A stretch of 64,000 nucleotides of DNA from positions 1 through 64,000 of the forward strand of contig NZ_JAGQBW010000004.1 in the NCBI RefSeq assembly GCF_024345835.1, written 5' to 3'. Under the pieces are notes generated by a model that was given only the letters and a program-made list of their open reading frames with translations, did not search any database and was not told where the DNA came from. Shown here piece after piece: positions 24,947 to 33,115 of this stretch (positions are counted from its first letter, which is position 1; each line of letters opens with the position of its first letter). Source of the stretch: Synechococcus sp. HJ21-Hayes (GTDB lineage: Bacteria; Cyanobacteriota; Cyanobacteriia; PCC-6307; Cyanobiaceae). The position numbers and the translations under genes are program-made.

Positions 24947-26069
24947 GGGCGCTCTGCTCTTGATAAGCCTCTAAATCCGCTAGGCAGCAGTCCAGTGGGT
25001 TAGCGCCCTCATGCACGGCGCAATACCAACCCACGGTGCGAGCCACAGTGGTGGCGAAATCCCAGCGGGGCTGCCAGCCGAGCTGATGGTGGGCCTTGTC
25101 GATCTGCAGATGCAACCGTGAGGCTTCATGGGGTGCGGAAGGGTCTGAAAGATCAACCCATTCGCCGGGCCAATGACCAAGAACAGCCTTGATCAGCTCA
25201 ACAACGGTGCGATTGCCTTCGAGACTGGGCCCGAAGTTGAAAGCTGTCATGAAACGATTACCTGCGACATCAGAAACCCGAACTAGATCACTCTGGGTAC
25301 TGTGAAGTCGTTCAGCCAACCTTAAATATCCTGCAAGGGGATCCAAGACATGCTGCCAAGGCCGAGTGGCCTTTGGGCTACGCACGGGAATCGACTTGCC
25401 AGCACACAAAGCGCGCATTGCATCAGGAATGAGGCGATCACAGGCCCAGTCACCGCCTCCAATAACATTGCCAGCTCGAGCGGTCGCGATTGCCAGATAA
25501 GGCGTTTGATGGTCACTAGTCCCACAGAAACTAGCGCGCCAGCTTGAGATAGCCAGCTCAGCAGCAGCTTTACTGGCACTATAGGGGTCATGACCGCCAA
25601 GTCGGTCCTCCTCCCGATACCCGTAGTCCCATTCTTGGTTGGCATAGACCTTGTCCGTGGTTACCATCACGACAGCGCAGGGATGGCGAAGGGACTTGAG
25701 TGCCTCCAAAAGGTGCAACGATCCCATCACATTGGTGCTCCAGGTTTGCAGGGGATCGTAATAACTCCTCCGCACTAGGGGCTGGGCTGCAAGATGGAGC
25801 ACAATCTCAGGCTGAACATCTACGACCAGCTCTGTTAGGCCCTTGGCGTCATCGATATCATGCAACTGATGGCCTGCAAGCCGATGAGAAAGATTGAGCT
25901 GTGCAAACAAGTCAGGGTTTGTTTCTGGTGGCAAAGCAACGCCATGGACTTGTGCTCCCAGATGATGCAGCCAGAGCGCAAGCCAACTCCCCTTAAAACC
26001 AGTGTGCCCTGTGAGAAGGACTCGACGTTGAGTCCAGAATTCAGGGTTTGGACTCGCAAACGGAGGCAT
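24936..26069 (-). CDS. rfbG: CDP-glucose 4,6-dehydratase
   Basis: The 377-residue extended SDR has TGHTGFKGSW at 20-29 (the glycine loop form typical of RfbG), HLAAQPLVRRSY, TTDKVYAN, and DPYSASKAAAEL near residue 160 with the Tyr/Lys pair. GNVIGGGDWA and RPWQHVLDPL are characteristic of CDP-glucose dehydratases. It converts CDP-glucose to CDP-4-keto-6-deoxyglucose. The start at ATG 26069 overlaps the rfbF stop in a TGATG arrangement and places the protein start just before NPEFW, the usual beginning of the family; a GTG at 26084 would give five more residues. Confidence 0.93.
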   Translation of the reverse strand: MPPFASPNPEFWTQRRVLLTGHTGFKGSWLALWLHHLGAQVHGVALPPETNPDLFAQLNLSHRLAGHQLHDIDDAKGLTELVVDVQPEIVLHLAAQPLVRRSYYDPLQTWSTNVMGSLHLLEALKSLRHPCAVVMVTTDKVYANQEWDYGYREEDRLGGHDPYSASKAAAELAISSWRASFCGTSDHQTPYLAIATARAGNVIGGGDWACDRLIPDAMRALCAGKSIPVRSPKATRPWQHVLDPLAGYLRLAERLHSTQSDLVRVSDVAGNRFMTAFNFGPSLEGNRTVVELIKAVLGHWPGEWVDLSDPSAPHEASRLHLQIDKAHHQLGWQPRWDFATTVARTVGWYCAVHEGANPLDCCLADLEAYQEQSAHAH

Positions 26070-26839
26070 CACCAGAGCTTCCACGGCGCTTGACCGCTAT
26101 TCCAGAGCTCATCAAGACGTGTTCGATCTCTGAGAGTATCCATCGGCTGCCAGAAACCCGTATGACGATAGGCACTGAGCTGGCCAGTCATAGCAAGTCT
26201 GGGAAGAATATTGGCTTCCCAGCTGGTGGAATCACAATCAATCAACCCAAGGACAGCTGGTTCGAGAACAAAGAATCCACCATTGATCCAAGCATTGTCG
26301 CCATCGGGTTTCTCCTGAAATTGCTGCACAGATCCAGCTTCCAGATGCAATGCTCCATAACGGCCCGGTGGCTGGACGGCAGTGAGCGTGGCATGCCTTC
26401 CTTCTCTATAGTGATGTTCGATCAAAGCACTGATATCAATATTGGCTACCCCATCACCATAGGTGAAGCAAAAGGTGTCATCATTAAGAAAAGAGCTCAC
26501 GCGCCCTAGCCTCCCGCCCGTTTGGCTGTGATCTCCCGTATCGACAAGAGTAACCTTCCATGGCTCGCTTTTGCGGTGATGCACTTGCATCCGGTTGTCA
26601 TCATCCATATGAAATGTTACATCACTGGTATGCAAAGAATAGTTAGCAAAATACTCCTTGATAAGATAGCCCTTGTAGCCACAGCAAATGATAAAGTCAT
26701 TAATCTCGTAATGGCTGTAAATCTTAAGGATGTGCCAGAGAATTGGCTTGCCGCCAACTTCGACCATTGGCTTGGGCTTGAGATGGGTCTCTTCACTGAG
26801 GCGGGTACCAAGACCGCCAGCCAAAATCACCGCCTTCAT
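26069..26839 (-). CDS. rfbF: Glucose-1-phosphate cytidylyltransferase
   Basis: The 256-residue nucleotidyltransferase begins MKAVILAGGLGTRLSEET and continues with KPMVEVGGKPILWHI, the sugar-nucleotide pyrophosphorylase loop in the form specific to RfbF (SEET after TRL). Later it shows TYGDGVANIDI (metal site Asp), PPGRYGAL, EKPDGDNAWINGGFF and WQPMDTLRDR. It makes CDP-glucose from CTP and glucose-1-phosphate, the entry to CDP-3,6-dideoxy or branched hexoses. The ATG overlaps the upstream KpsS-like gene stop (ATGA). With rfbG it forms a clear two-gene unit. Confidence 0.94.
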   Translation of the reverse strand: MKAVILAGGLGTRLSEETHLKPKPMVEVGGKPILWHILKIYSHYEINDFIICCGYKGYLIKEYFANYSLHTSDVTFHMDDDNRMQVHHRKSEPWKVTLVDTGDHSQTGGRLGRVSSFLNDDTFCFTYGDGVANIDISALIEHHYREGRHATLTAVQPPGRYGALHLEAGSVQQFQEKPDGDNAWINGGFFVLEPAVLGLIDCDSTSWEANILPRLAMTGQLSAYRHTGFWQPMDTLRDRTRLDELWNSGQAPWKLW

Positions 26840-28329
26840 GCTGCCGTCCCTTTGCGTTCGTTTGCAGTGTCAACTGGTTCCAGTCCTAATTCTCCGGCAA
26901 GGGCGTACCCCCACTCACCGGCAAACTCGAGGAGTGGGAAGTGCGGGATCAAACCGTCGAGATACGCCATAAGAAATCTATGCAGGCGTGCCTCACAGTC
27001 TGATTGCTTTGCATAGTCACCGTCAACCAGGATTTTGGCGAGCACCTCGGGAAGATCATTGATGACTGGAACTCGATAGATGAGATCAGAAAATTCAAAG
27101 AAGTTCCGGCCGAGCAGGACAGTCGGCTTGTCGAAAACAAGCGCTTCCATAGCAACAGTGCCGGAAACGGCGACAACCACATCAACGCGCTTGATGATTT
27201 CCTTGGCGGGCGCATCGGAGAAGACGACGTTGTAGAAGCGTGCCAGGTGCTTGTACTGCCAGCACGGTCGGTTGCCGCGGCCCCAGGGATGTTCCTTGAC
27301 CACTAACGTGTATCCAAGCGGCAAAGACTTGGAGATGTTCTCAATAAGCGCCACCTGGTTCACATGCCAGATGCCTTGCGCAAGCGTCGATTGCTCGGGT
27401 TGGTAGTGAATCGCGAAGAAAACACTGCGGGATGGAATGGAATCCGGGTCGGACGGCCCAAAGACGTTCCGAGTCAGCTGCTTGCGGGTGATGCGCAGCA
27501 AATTAGCGCGAACCTTGCTCAACGGGTCGATCTTCACGTATTCGACACGCTTATCTCGCCGAGCGTTCTCACGCAGGTAGGAAAGAAAACGACCGGTATT
27601 CGGTGACAAGGCGCGACGACCGGCCGTCTTGCCTTTGGACGTCGTCATGTTGAACGCTGTCTTTCCATTGAAGCCGCGAATCGACTGGATCAGCGTCTCA
27701 ACACGCGTGCGTTCGGCGGCCGCAAGGGGTTTCGCTGCTCGTGATGCGAACGATTGTATCATGCGGTTACACTCTAAGAACTCATTGTTGGCGAAAAAGC
27801 CTCCCCCTTTGCCGGGTTCTAGCAGCCAGGCCGGCGCAATCGCATAGGCAGGAATCCGCAGATGGCGCGCCACCTTGAAAGCAATCAGCGAGAAGAGTGT
27901 ATCCGCCGTTTGGCATACCATTGCACCACAGCCATCGAGCGCTTGCTCCTGAAAACGGACGATGGAGAGAACGAGGCTTTGAACATACTCGGGCGACTCC
28001 CGACGATCACCAGCAGCGCCAAGCAACATCGAATAGTCGGTGAAGGCACGCTCCGCCGCCACGACCTCAGACCAGTTCACTTCGCGATAGTCGCGTACAA
28101 GGCGATTAAGCTCGTCATGACCTGCAGCTGAAGAATTGCGTACATGCGCCTCAAAACTGAGGCACTCTGCCTCTGGGGCTCCCTGACTGAGCAGCTCAGA
28201 TCGCTCTGCTTCAAGCCAGACAGCAAAGCGGCAGCAACATTCGAATTTATCTTGCAAGGGTTGGGCCATCCCTGCATAGAACGCAATGACGTCGTGTCCG
28301 CCCTGATTACCTATAAACAGAATCTTCAT
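26836..28329 (-). CDS. KpsS/LipB-type capsule polysaccharide biosynthesis protein
   Basis: The 497-residue soluble protein starts MKILFIGNQGG and, in the C-terminal half, has FFAIHYQPEQSTLAQG, VVKEHPWGRGN and VVAVSGTVAMEAL. That order is typical of the capsule synthesis family (Capsule_synth, with GT-B like fold). Family members include KDO transferases that build the lipid linker of capsules, and other surface-glycan transferases. Here it directly follows neuC in transcription order, so it may handle the CMP-activated nonulosonic acid made upstream; that is inference. The ATG at 28329 is 12 bp after the neuC stop. The N-terminal 250 residues show no motif I can name. Confidence 0.7.
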   Translation of the reverse strand: MKILFIGNQGGHDVIAFYAGMAQPLQDKFECCCRFAVWLEAERSELLSQGAPEAECLSFEAHVRNSSAAGHDELNRLVRDYREVNWSEVVAAERAFTDYSMLLGAAGDRRESPEYVQSLVLSIVRFQEQALDGCGAMVCQTADTLFSLIAFKVARHLRIPAYAIAPAWLLEPGKGGGFFANNEFLECNRMIQSFASRAAKPLAAAERTRVETLIQSIRGFNGKTAFNMTTSKGKTAGRRALSPNTGRFLSYLRENARRDKRVEYVKIDPLSKVRANLLRITRKQLTRNVFGPSDPDSIPSRSVFFAIHYQPEQSTLAQGIWHVNQVALIENISKSLPLGYTLVVKEHPWGRGNRPCWQYKHLARFYNVVFSDAPAKEIIKRVDVVVAVSGTVAMEALVFDKPTVLLGRNFFEFSDLIYRVPVINDLPEVLAKILVDGDYAKQSDCEARLHRFLMAYLDGLIPHFPLLEFAGEWGYALAGELGLEPVDTANERKGTAA

Positions 28330-28341
28330 TCTTGCGATCTC

Positions 28342-29481
28342 CTAAGTGCCATGCCGAAAATCGGTCGTCGCGAGCTCCACTGCAATTCGCTTCCCGGCAT
28401 CTCCACGCCCGAACACATAGTCTGGCTCGTAGCGCCGGCGATGAACCTGCGCGAGGATCCTTGCACGGATTTGCTCACAATCGTAGTTAGCGAAGGCGAC
28501 ATTACGGCCGTGCTCACGCCCTTGCTGGCGATCGCCAACGATCACTGAAGGCACTCCGAGATATGCCCCTTCTCGGATGAACGATGACGAGTTGCCAACA
28601 CAACAGATGGAATTACTTAGGACCCGAGCATAATCCTCGGGAGAGAAGTTCTTATAATAATAGATCGGCTCATTCATATTGAGCTCGCGGAAGTGGCGAA
28701 TTCCCTTTGATACATCATCACTGCCAGCATCGACATTGGGCCACATCACAACCTTCTGCAATTCAGGAATTGATTTTAGCGCCTGAAGCGTCTGGCTGAC
28801 CTCATCGAATCCACGACCATAGCTTGTCGTCACTGGGTGCTGGATCATCAACAGGTAGGGCTTAGACCAGTCGATTGGCCTTCCTACCCCAAGGTAGCGA
28901 GACATCTGCTCATTGGATATCGACAAATCTTCGTTCGCCAAGATATCCATCGCCGGGCAGCCATAGTTGAAGACATAGCGATCATCCTCGCCCATCGACA
29001 CCACCCGCTTCGCGGAGAGTTCGGAAGCGACGAAATGGAGGTCGGCCAGTTTCGTGATGGCGTGACGAACCCGATCATCGATATTGCCGCTCACCTCGCC
29101 GCCCTGAAGATGCACGAGCGGAATGTTGAGGTAAGTCGCGGCAATCGCGGTCGCCATGGTTTCAAAGCGATCCGCGACCGTCACCACCATGTCCGGTTGC
29201 AGATCCTCGAAAGCGGACGACAGCTCGACGATGCCGAGACCGGTCGACTTCGCCTGTGTCGCCAGGGTTTCCCCTTCGATCACGTAGTGTATGGAGCGGA
29301 CGGGGGTGAAGCCGTCCGCCTTGATGACGTTGATCGCCTTGCCGAAGCGTTCGAGCAGCGTCGATGCACCGACGATCACCTGCAGCTCCAGGTCCGGATG
29401 CGACTGAACGGCTCGCATCAGGTACTTCACGCGCCCGTAGTTGGCACGGCTGGCTACTACCACGCATATCTTTCTCTTCAT
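28342..29481 (-). CDS. neuC: UDP-N-acetylglucosamine 2-epimerase (hydrolysing), NeuC/LegG-type
   Basis: The 379-residue GT-B-like enzyme begins with VVVASRANYGRVKYLM (the usual TRADY motif here is SRANY) and has VTVADRFETMATAIAA, HLQGGEVSGNIDDRVRHAITKLADLHFVAS and GNSSSFIREGAYLGVPSV. These mark the hydrolysing epimerases that cleave UDP and give free ManNAc (NeuC) or its 2,4-diacetamido analogue (LegG). It overlaps neuB (ATGA at 29481-29478). No bacillosamine-type acetyltransferase lies beside it, so the plain UDP-GlcNAc substrate is the simpler guess, but the substrate cannot be fixed from sequence alone. Confidence 0.87.
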   Translation of the reverse strand: MKRKICVVVASRANYGRVKYLMRAVQSHPDLELQVIVGASTLLERFGKAINVIKADGFTPVRSIHYVIEGETLATQAKSTGLGIVELSSAFEDLQPDMVVTVADRFETMATAIAATYLNIPLVHLQGGEVSGNIDDRVRHAITKLADLHFVASELSAKRVVSMGEDDRYVFNYGCPAMDILANEDLSISNEQMSRYLGVGRPIDWSKPYLLMIQHPVTTSYGRGFDEVSQTLQALKSIPELQKVVMWPNVDAGSDDVSKGIRHFRELNMNEPIYYYKNFSPEDYARVLSNSICCVGNSSSFIREGAYLGVPSVIVGDRQQGREHGRNVAFANYDCEQIRARILAQVHRRRYEPDYVFGRGDAGKRIAVELATTDFRHGT

Positions 29482-30506
29482 TTTAAATCGTCCTGTTGCA
29501 GGAATTCCCAGCGTCGTTTTCCATGGGTCAGCGCTCTGCCGATCACATTATCCAGTTCGCCTACCGCGACCCCGGCATCGGCCGGCTTCTTACCTTCCAG
29601 ATCTTCGAAGATCAGGACATGCCCTGCTGGAAGATCGCGATTGACCGCCAGCGACTTCCCGAACATCCGGCGCAGTTTCCGCTTGCCGTCGTCGAGGGAT
29701 TTGTCTGGCCCCGAAGTGCGCGCCTTCTCCAGAAAACGAATACCATCAACCATGTGGGCGAACTCATCGACGGTCAGCGACGCCTTAGCATCGGGCCCGA
29801 ACATCCGCCTATCGAAGGTCACGTGCGCCTCAACAACAACTGCGCCTAGGGCCACGGCGCCAAGTCCGGCGTAGATGGTCCCCGAATGGTCGGAGAGACC
29901 GACCGGACAGCGATAACGTTCCCGAAAACGGGCGAGCCAGGCAAGTCCCACATCCTCGGCCACCGTCGGGTAGCGCGTCGTGCATTGCAGCACGGCATAC
30001 GGGTTGCCGCGCTCTTGCAGCATCGCCGTCGCGGCATCCAGTTCTTCGAGTGATCCTAGGCCAGTTGACAGGATGACTTCCTTGCCAGTCCTTGCAATGC
30101 GCTCAAGCAGCAAGGGATTCGCCATATCGCCAGAGCCGACTTTGTAGCGATTTACGCCCACCTCTTCGAGCAGATCTACCGCCGCATTCGAAAACGGCGT
30201 CGCAAGAAACTCGACGCCGCGTGCTTCGCATCCTTCCTTAAGCAAGCGCCATTCCGCGAGCGACAGTTCCATGCGCTTCCAGTAATCGTATCGAGTCGCA
30301 TCGACAGGTGAAAAGCGCACCCGGAACGGCTCAAGCGCACTGCTTTCGGCATCGGCGATGTGCACTTGAAATTTGATCGCATCCACTCCGGTGGAGGCGA
30401 CTGCATCGACGAGAGAATGAAGGATACCGAGGCTGCCGTCGTGGGCTTGAGCTATCTCGGCAATGACCAAGGTTCGACCGACGCGTTCGTGTTCGGCAAG
30501 GTTCAC
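29478..30506 (-). CDS. neuB: N-acetylneuraminate synthase family protein (NeuB) with SAF domain
   Basis: The 342-residue product has the NeuB barrel, with IAEIAQAHDGSL, KFQVH, GSGDMANP, LSTGLGS, GLSDHSGTIYAGLGAVALGA and VEAHVTFDRRMFGPDAKASL. A C-terminal SAF (antifreeze-like) domain follows from about residue 270. NeuB condenses phosphoenolpyruvate with ManNAc or an analogue to form a nine-carbon nonulosonic acid. The segment usually written EKHFTLD is EAHVTFD, a form seen in a separate clade of the family, so the acceptor may differ from ManNAc. The GTG at 30506 overlaps the dehydrogenase stop (GTGA). Confidence 0.88.
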   Translation of the reverse strand: MNLAEHERVGRTLVIAEIAQAHDGSLGILHSLVDAVASTGVDAIKFQVHIADAESSALEPFRVRFSPVDATRYDYWKRMELSLAEWRLLKEGCEARGVEFLATPFSNAAVDLLEEVGVNRYKVGSGDMANPLLLERIARTGKEVILSTGLGSLEELDAATAMLQERGNPYAVLQCTTRYPTVAEDVGLAWLARFRERYRCPVGLSDHSGTIYAGLGAVALGAVVVEAHVTFDRRMFGPDAKASLTVDEFAHMVDGIRFLEKARTSGPDKSLDDGKRKLRRMFGKSLAVNRDLPAGHVLIFEDLEGKKPADAGVAVGELDNVIGRALTHGKRRWEFLQQDDLK

Positions 30507-31441
30507 GCTGCGGCTCCTCCCGATAGGGCTGCCTTCAGCTTCTCAGCAATGAACAGTTCAGTTCGCGCCATCGAATCAAAAGTTGCCCCGGCAATATGCG
30601 GCGTTACGATCAGGTTTCGGCTTGGCAAAAGCGCGCGCCATTCGGCAAGATGATTCTCTCCGTTCTCGCCGACAATCACGTCGATTGCCACACCTGCCGG
30701 CCGATTCGAACGCACGGCCGCCAGCAATGCCCGCTCATCGACAAGTTCGCCGCGAGCTGTATTGATGAAGTAGCGCCCCTCCAACGCATCTATCTCATGC
30801 TTGCCGATGACAGGCTCCTGCCCGGCACGATAACTGGCACACAGCAGGACAATCCTGCTCGTTTCGATCAGTTCATGAATATCTGAGGATCGTTGCCACT
30901 CAGGAAGCGACGGGACATTGGCCGAATCAAACCATGTGACGTATGCACCGAATACACTGAAATAGGATGCCAAGCGATAACCAACGCGACCGAGACCGAC
31001 GATCCCGACACGATTGCCATACAACTCGCCTCCCCGGCAGGTATCCCGGTCCCACTTTCCGGCAGCAACATCGTCAAATGCCCGGCGATAATGTCTCAAC
31101 AAGGCAATGACCAAGCCGAAGGTATGTTCAGGCGTGGCGCGGATCGTCTCGAGAAATTTCCTTTCCCCGCGCAAGCTGAGTAAACGAACACCACGAGCGG
31201 CCAGCGCCTGTTCATCGATGTGATTGTGCCCGGTCGTCGGGCTGCACAACCACCGAAGACGGGGTGTCTTTTCAAGGAAGGTGCCGTCGATGCGATGGGC
31301 AAGGCGAACGAATAGCGCATCTAGCGGGGCCAAGAACCCCGCGAGGTCGACGCCGCCAAAGGCTCGCACCTTTCCGAGGCGTCGCAGACACATCAACGCT
31401 TCCGGGGAAAAACCGTCAGGTTCGAGAATGCCTATCTGCAC
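30503..31441 (-). CDS. D-2-hydroxyacid dehydrogenase family protein
   Basis: This 312-residue NAD(P)-dependent dehydrogenase has VGIVGLGRVGYRLASYF (glycine-rich loop), NTARGELVDE (catalytic Arg) and VTPHIAG (catalytic His); the usual Glu lies around VAIDVIVGENGE. It resembles phosphoglycerate or glycerate dehydrogenases but is encoded between neuB and neuA, and it overlaps neuA by 10 bp (GTG at 31441). A role in making or reducing a keto acid used for sugar modification, or in providing a lactyl-type substituent, is possible. The substrate is unknown. It is not a usual member of sialic or legionaminic acid clusters, which makes its placement interesting. Confidence 0.8.
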   Translation of the reverse strand: MQIGILEPDGFSPEALMCLRRLGKVRAFGGVDLAGFLAPLDALFVRLAHRIDGTFLEKTPRLRWLCSPTTGHNHIDEQALAARGVRLLSLRGERKFLETIRATPEHTFGLVIALLRHYRRAFDDVAAGKWDRDTCRGGELYGNRVGIVGLGRVGYRLASYFSVFGAYVTWFDSANVPSLPEWQRSSDIHELIETSRIVLLCASYRAGQEPVIGKHEIDALEGRYFINTARGELVDERALLAAVRSNRPAGVAIDVIVGENGENHLAEWRALLPSRNLIVTPHIAGATFDSMARTELFIAEKLKAALSGGAAA

Positions 31442-32130
31442 AACACCACCCGAAGCAGTTCAAGGTCGTCCGGCGTATCGACATCGATCGACTCGATCTT
31501 CTCCATCCGCAACAGCACCGGGTGGTTGCAGACCAGTTGCCCAGTCGCCCGCAGGTAGGGAACGCGCGTGACATAAATCGCCCCGTTGCGCACCATCGTC
31601 GGCCCGTGCTCCTGGCGACGCACGCCCTTGTTGTGATTCGGGTGGCGCGGCCGAATGCGGCCATCACCCTCGTCCTCATACATCACCAGTTCGTTGATGT
31701 AGTCCTCCTGGTAGCAGGAAATCAGAGATTCAGCATCGGAAACGGCCAGCCGTGCGACTGCCTCCGCGATTGCCGCGGGATGGCGCCGCGGACTCGTCGG
31801 TTGGAGGATCATCACGGCATCGAAAGCCCCGTCTGTCGGCTCCAGCGTGTCGAGTGCGTGCAGCACGTAGGCGAGTGCCTTTGCCGAATCGGTCGCCGCC
31901 TCGGTCGGGCGCAAAAAAGGGACGTCGGCACCATGTGCACGAGCGACGGCAGCGATCTCATCGTCATCCGTCGACACGATGCAGCGGGCGAGCACTCCGT
32001 TCGCCAGCAGTTGCTTCCCCGATTCGATCGTCCAAGCGATCAGCGGACGGCCGCAGACATCCACAAGATTCTTGCGGGGAATGCCCTTCGATCCGCCACG
32101 GGCAGGAATGATTCCAAGGATGCGCATCAT
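31432..32130 (-). CDS. neuA: CMP-N-acylneuraminate cytidylyltransferase
   Basis: The 232-residue enzyme has IIPARGGSKGIPRKN near the N-terminus (the CTP-binding signature), STDDDEIAAVA, FLRPTEAATDSA and LQPTSPRR, and ends with SIDVDTPDDLEL. It activates nonulosonic acids as CMP-sugars. The ATG at 32130 overlaps the upstream oxidoreductase stop (ATGA), which excludes an artificial upstream extension of 97 residues. RRQEHGPTMVRNGAIYVTR matches the acceptor-binding loop of the family. With neuB and neuC it completes the route from UDP-HexNAc to a CMP-nonulosonate. Confidence 0.92.
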   Translation of the reverse strand: MMRILGIIPARGGSKGIPRKNLVDVCGRPLIAWTIESGKQLLANGVLARCIVSTDDDEIAAVARAHGADVPFLRPTEAATDSAKALAYVLHALDTLEPTDGAFDAVMILQPTSPRRHPAAIAEAVARLAVSDAESLISCYQEDYINELVMYEDEGDGRIRPRHPNHNKGVRRQEHGPTMVRNGAIYVTRVPYLRATGQLVCNHPVLLRMEKIESIDVDTPDDLELLRVVLCR

Positions 32131-33107
32131 GGTCGATAATTTTGCTGACCTACGTAGCCGGCCATGGCCTCGCCGAGGCGAACAAGCGACAAAGCGTGCT
32201 CCAGGGACACCAGGCAGGCGGCTTGCTCGCCACCGAAAAGGAAGGCTCGATTCTGCAGATAGACACCAGGCTTGAAGCGGCGGTCCAGCTCGTCGTCGGG
32301 CGGAACCTCCTCCAGGTTGAAACTGCCTCGGCGCATGACCGCCAGCTTTTCCAGCGGCCTGAAAACATAACGTGTGGAAGGTGTCATCCACTCGAAGCCC
32401 CAGCGCCCGGGCGCAGCCCAATTGGCATGGTACGCAAACGGCTTGCCGCCAGTGGTTACCCCCGATCCCACAAAGACGCTACCGGCAGGATGCCAAGCAA
32501 GCGAGCCGCCGCGAGCAAAGGACGAGCGCACCGGATCCGGATGCCCTACAGGAAACAGGGCACTGTCGATCACATGCAGACTGTTAGCGAGAAGCCAGCG
32601 TTCGCGGACGGCAGGCGCATGCCCGAGCGGCCCTGCCGGATCGGGCATCACCTCGTTGAATTCAAAGGCAACGCTTTCGATTTCCTCCCCCTCATCGGAG
32701 ATAAGCCGTTGCGCAGTGCGTATCGACGAATAAAAGCGACGATTAAAGCCGACGTGGAGCTGCGTACCGGTTGCCCTGACGGCTGCTTCCAAATCTTTTC
32801 CATCTGCACCGCTGAGGGCTAAAGGTTTCTCAACGAGAAGACGGCGCACTCCTGAAGCGATGAGCTGAAGCGAAATCGGCGTCAGAGTCTCGACGGGCGA
32901 GGCGACAACGACGTGCGTGGGCTGGAAGGCGTCGAGCGCCGCGCACAGCAGACCATGGAAGAATTCGGCGCCGACCGACTCGGCCGCGTCACGCCGTCGG
33001 CCGCTCGGTGCCCATCCGGCCAGCGCATCGGGCTCCAGAGCGGCCAGCGCCTGCAGGTGTGCCGAGCCCATCTTGCCCGCCCCGATAACAAGGCAACGTA
33101 CTGTCAT
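32127..33107 (-). CDS. Gfo/Idh/MocA family oxidoreductase
   Basis: The 326-residue NAD(P)-dependent oxidoreductase has VIGAGKMGSAH in its N-terminal Rossmann fold and LLVEKPLAL carrying the Glu-Lys-Pro motif of the family, followed by an alpha/beta C-terminal domain that ends GYVGQQNYRP. GFNRRFYSS corresponds to the substrate-binding strand. Family members oxidise or reduce sugar hydroxyls and keto groups. It lies between neuA and a second Gfo/Idh gene, with eight bases to the latter. A role in modifying the nonulosonic acid or its precursor is inferred from position only. Confidence 0.82.
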   Translation of the reverse strand: MTVRCLVIGAGKMGSAHLQALAALEPDALAGWAPSGRRRDAAESVGAEFFHGLLCAALDAFQPTHVVVASPVETLTPISLQLIASGVRRLLVEKPLALSGADGKDLEAAVRATGTQLHVGFNRRFYSSIRTAQRLISDEGEEIESVAFEFNEVMPDPAGPLGHAPAVRERWLLANSLHVIDSALFPVGHPDPVRSSFARGGSLAWHPAGSVFVGSGVTTGGKPFAYHANWAAPGRWGFEWMTPSTRYVFRPLEKLAVMRRGSFNLEEVPPDDELDRRFKPGVYLQNRAFLFGGEQAACLVSLEHALSLVRLGEAMAGYVGQQNYRP

Positions 33108-33115
33108 GGCTTTGC

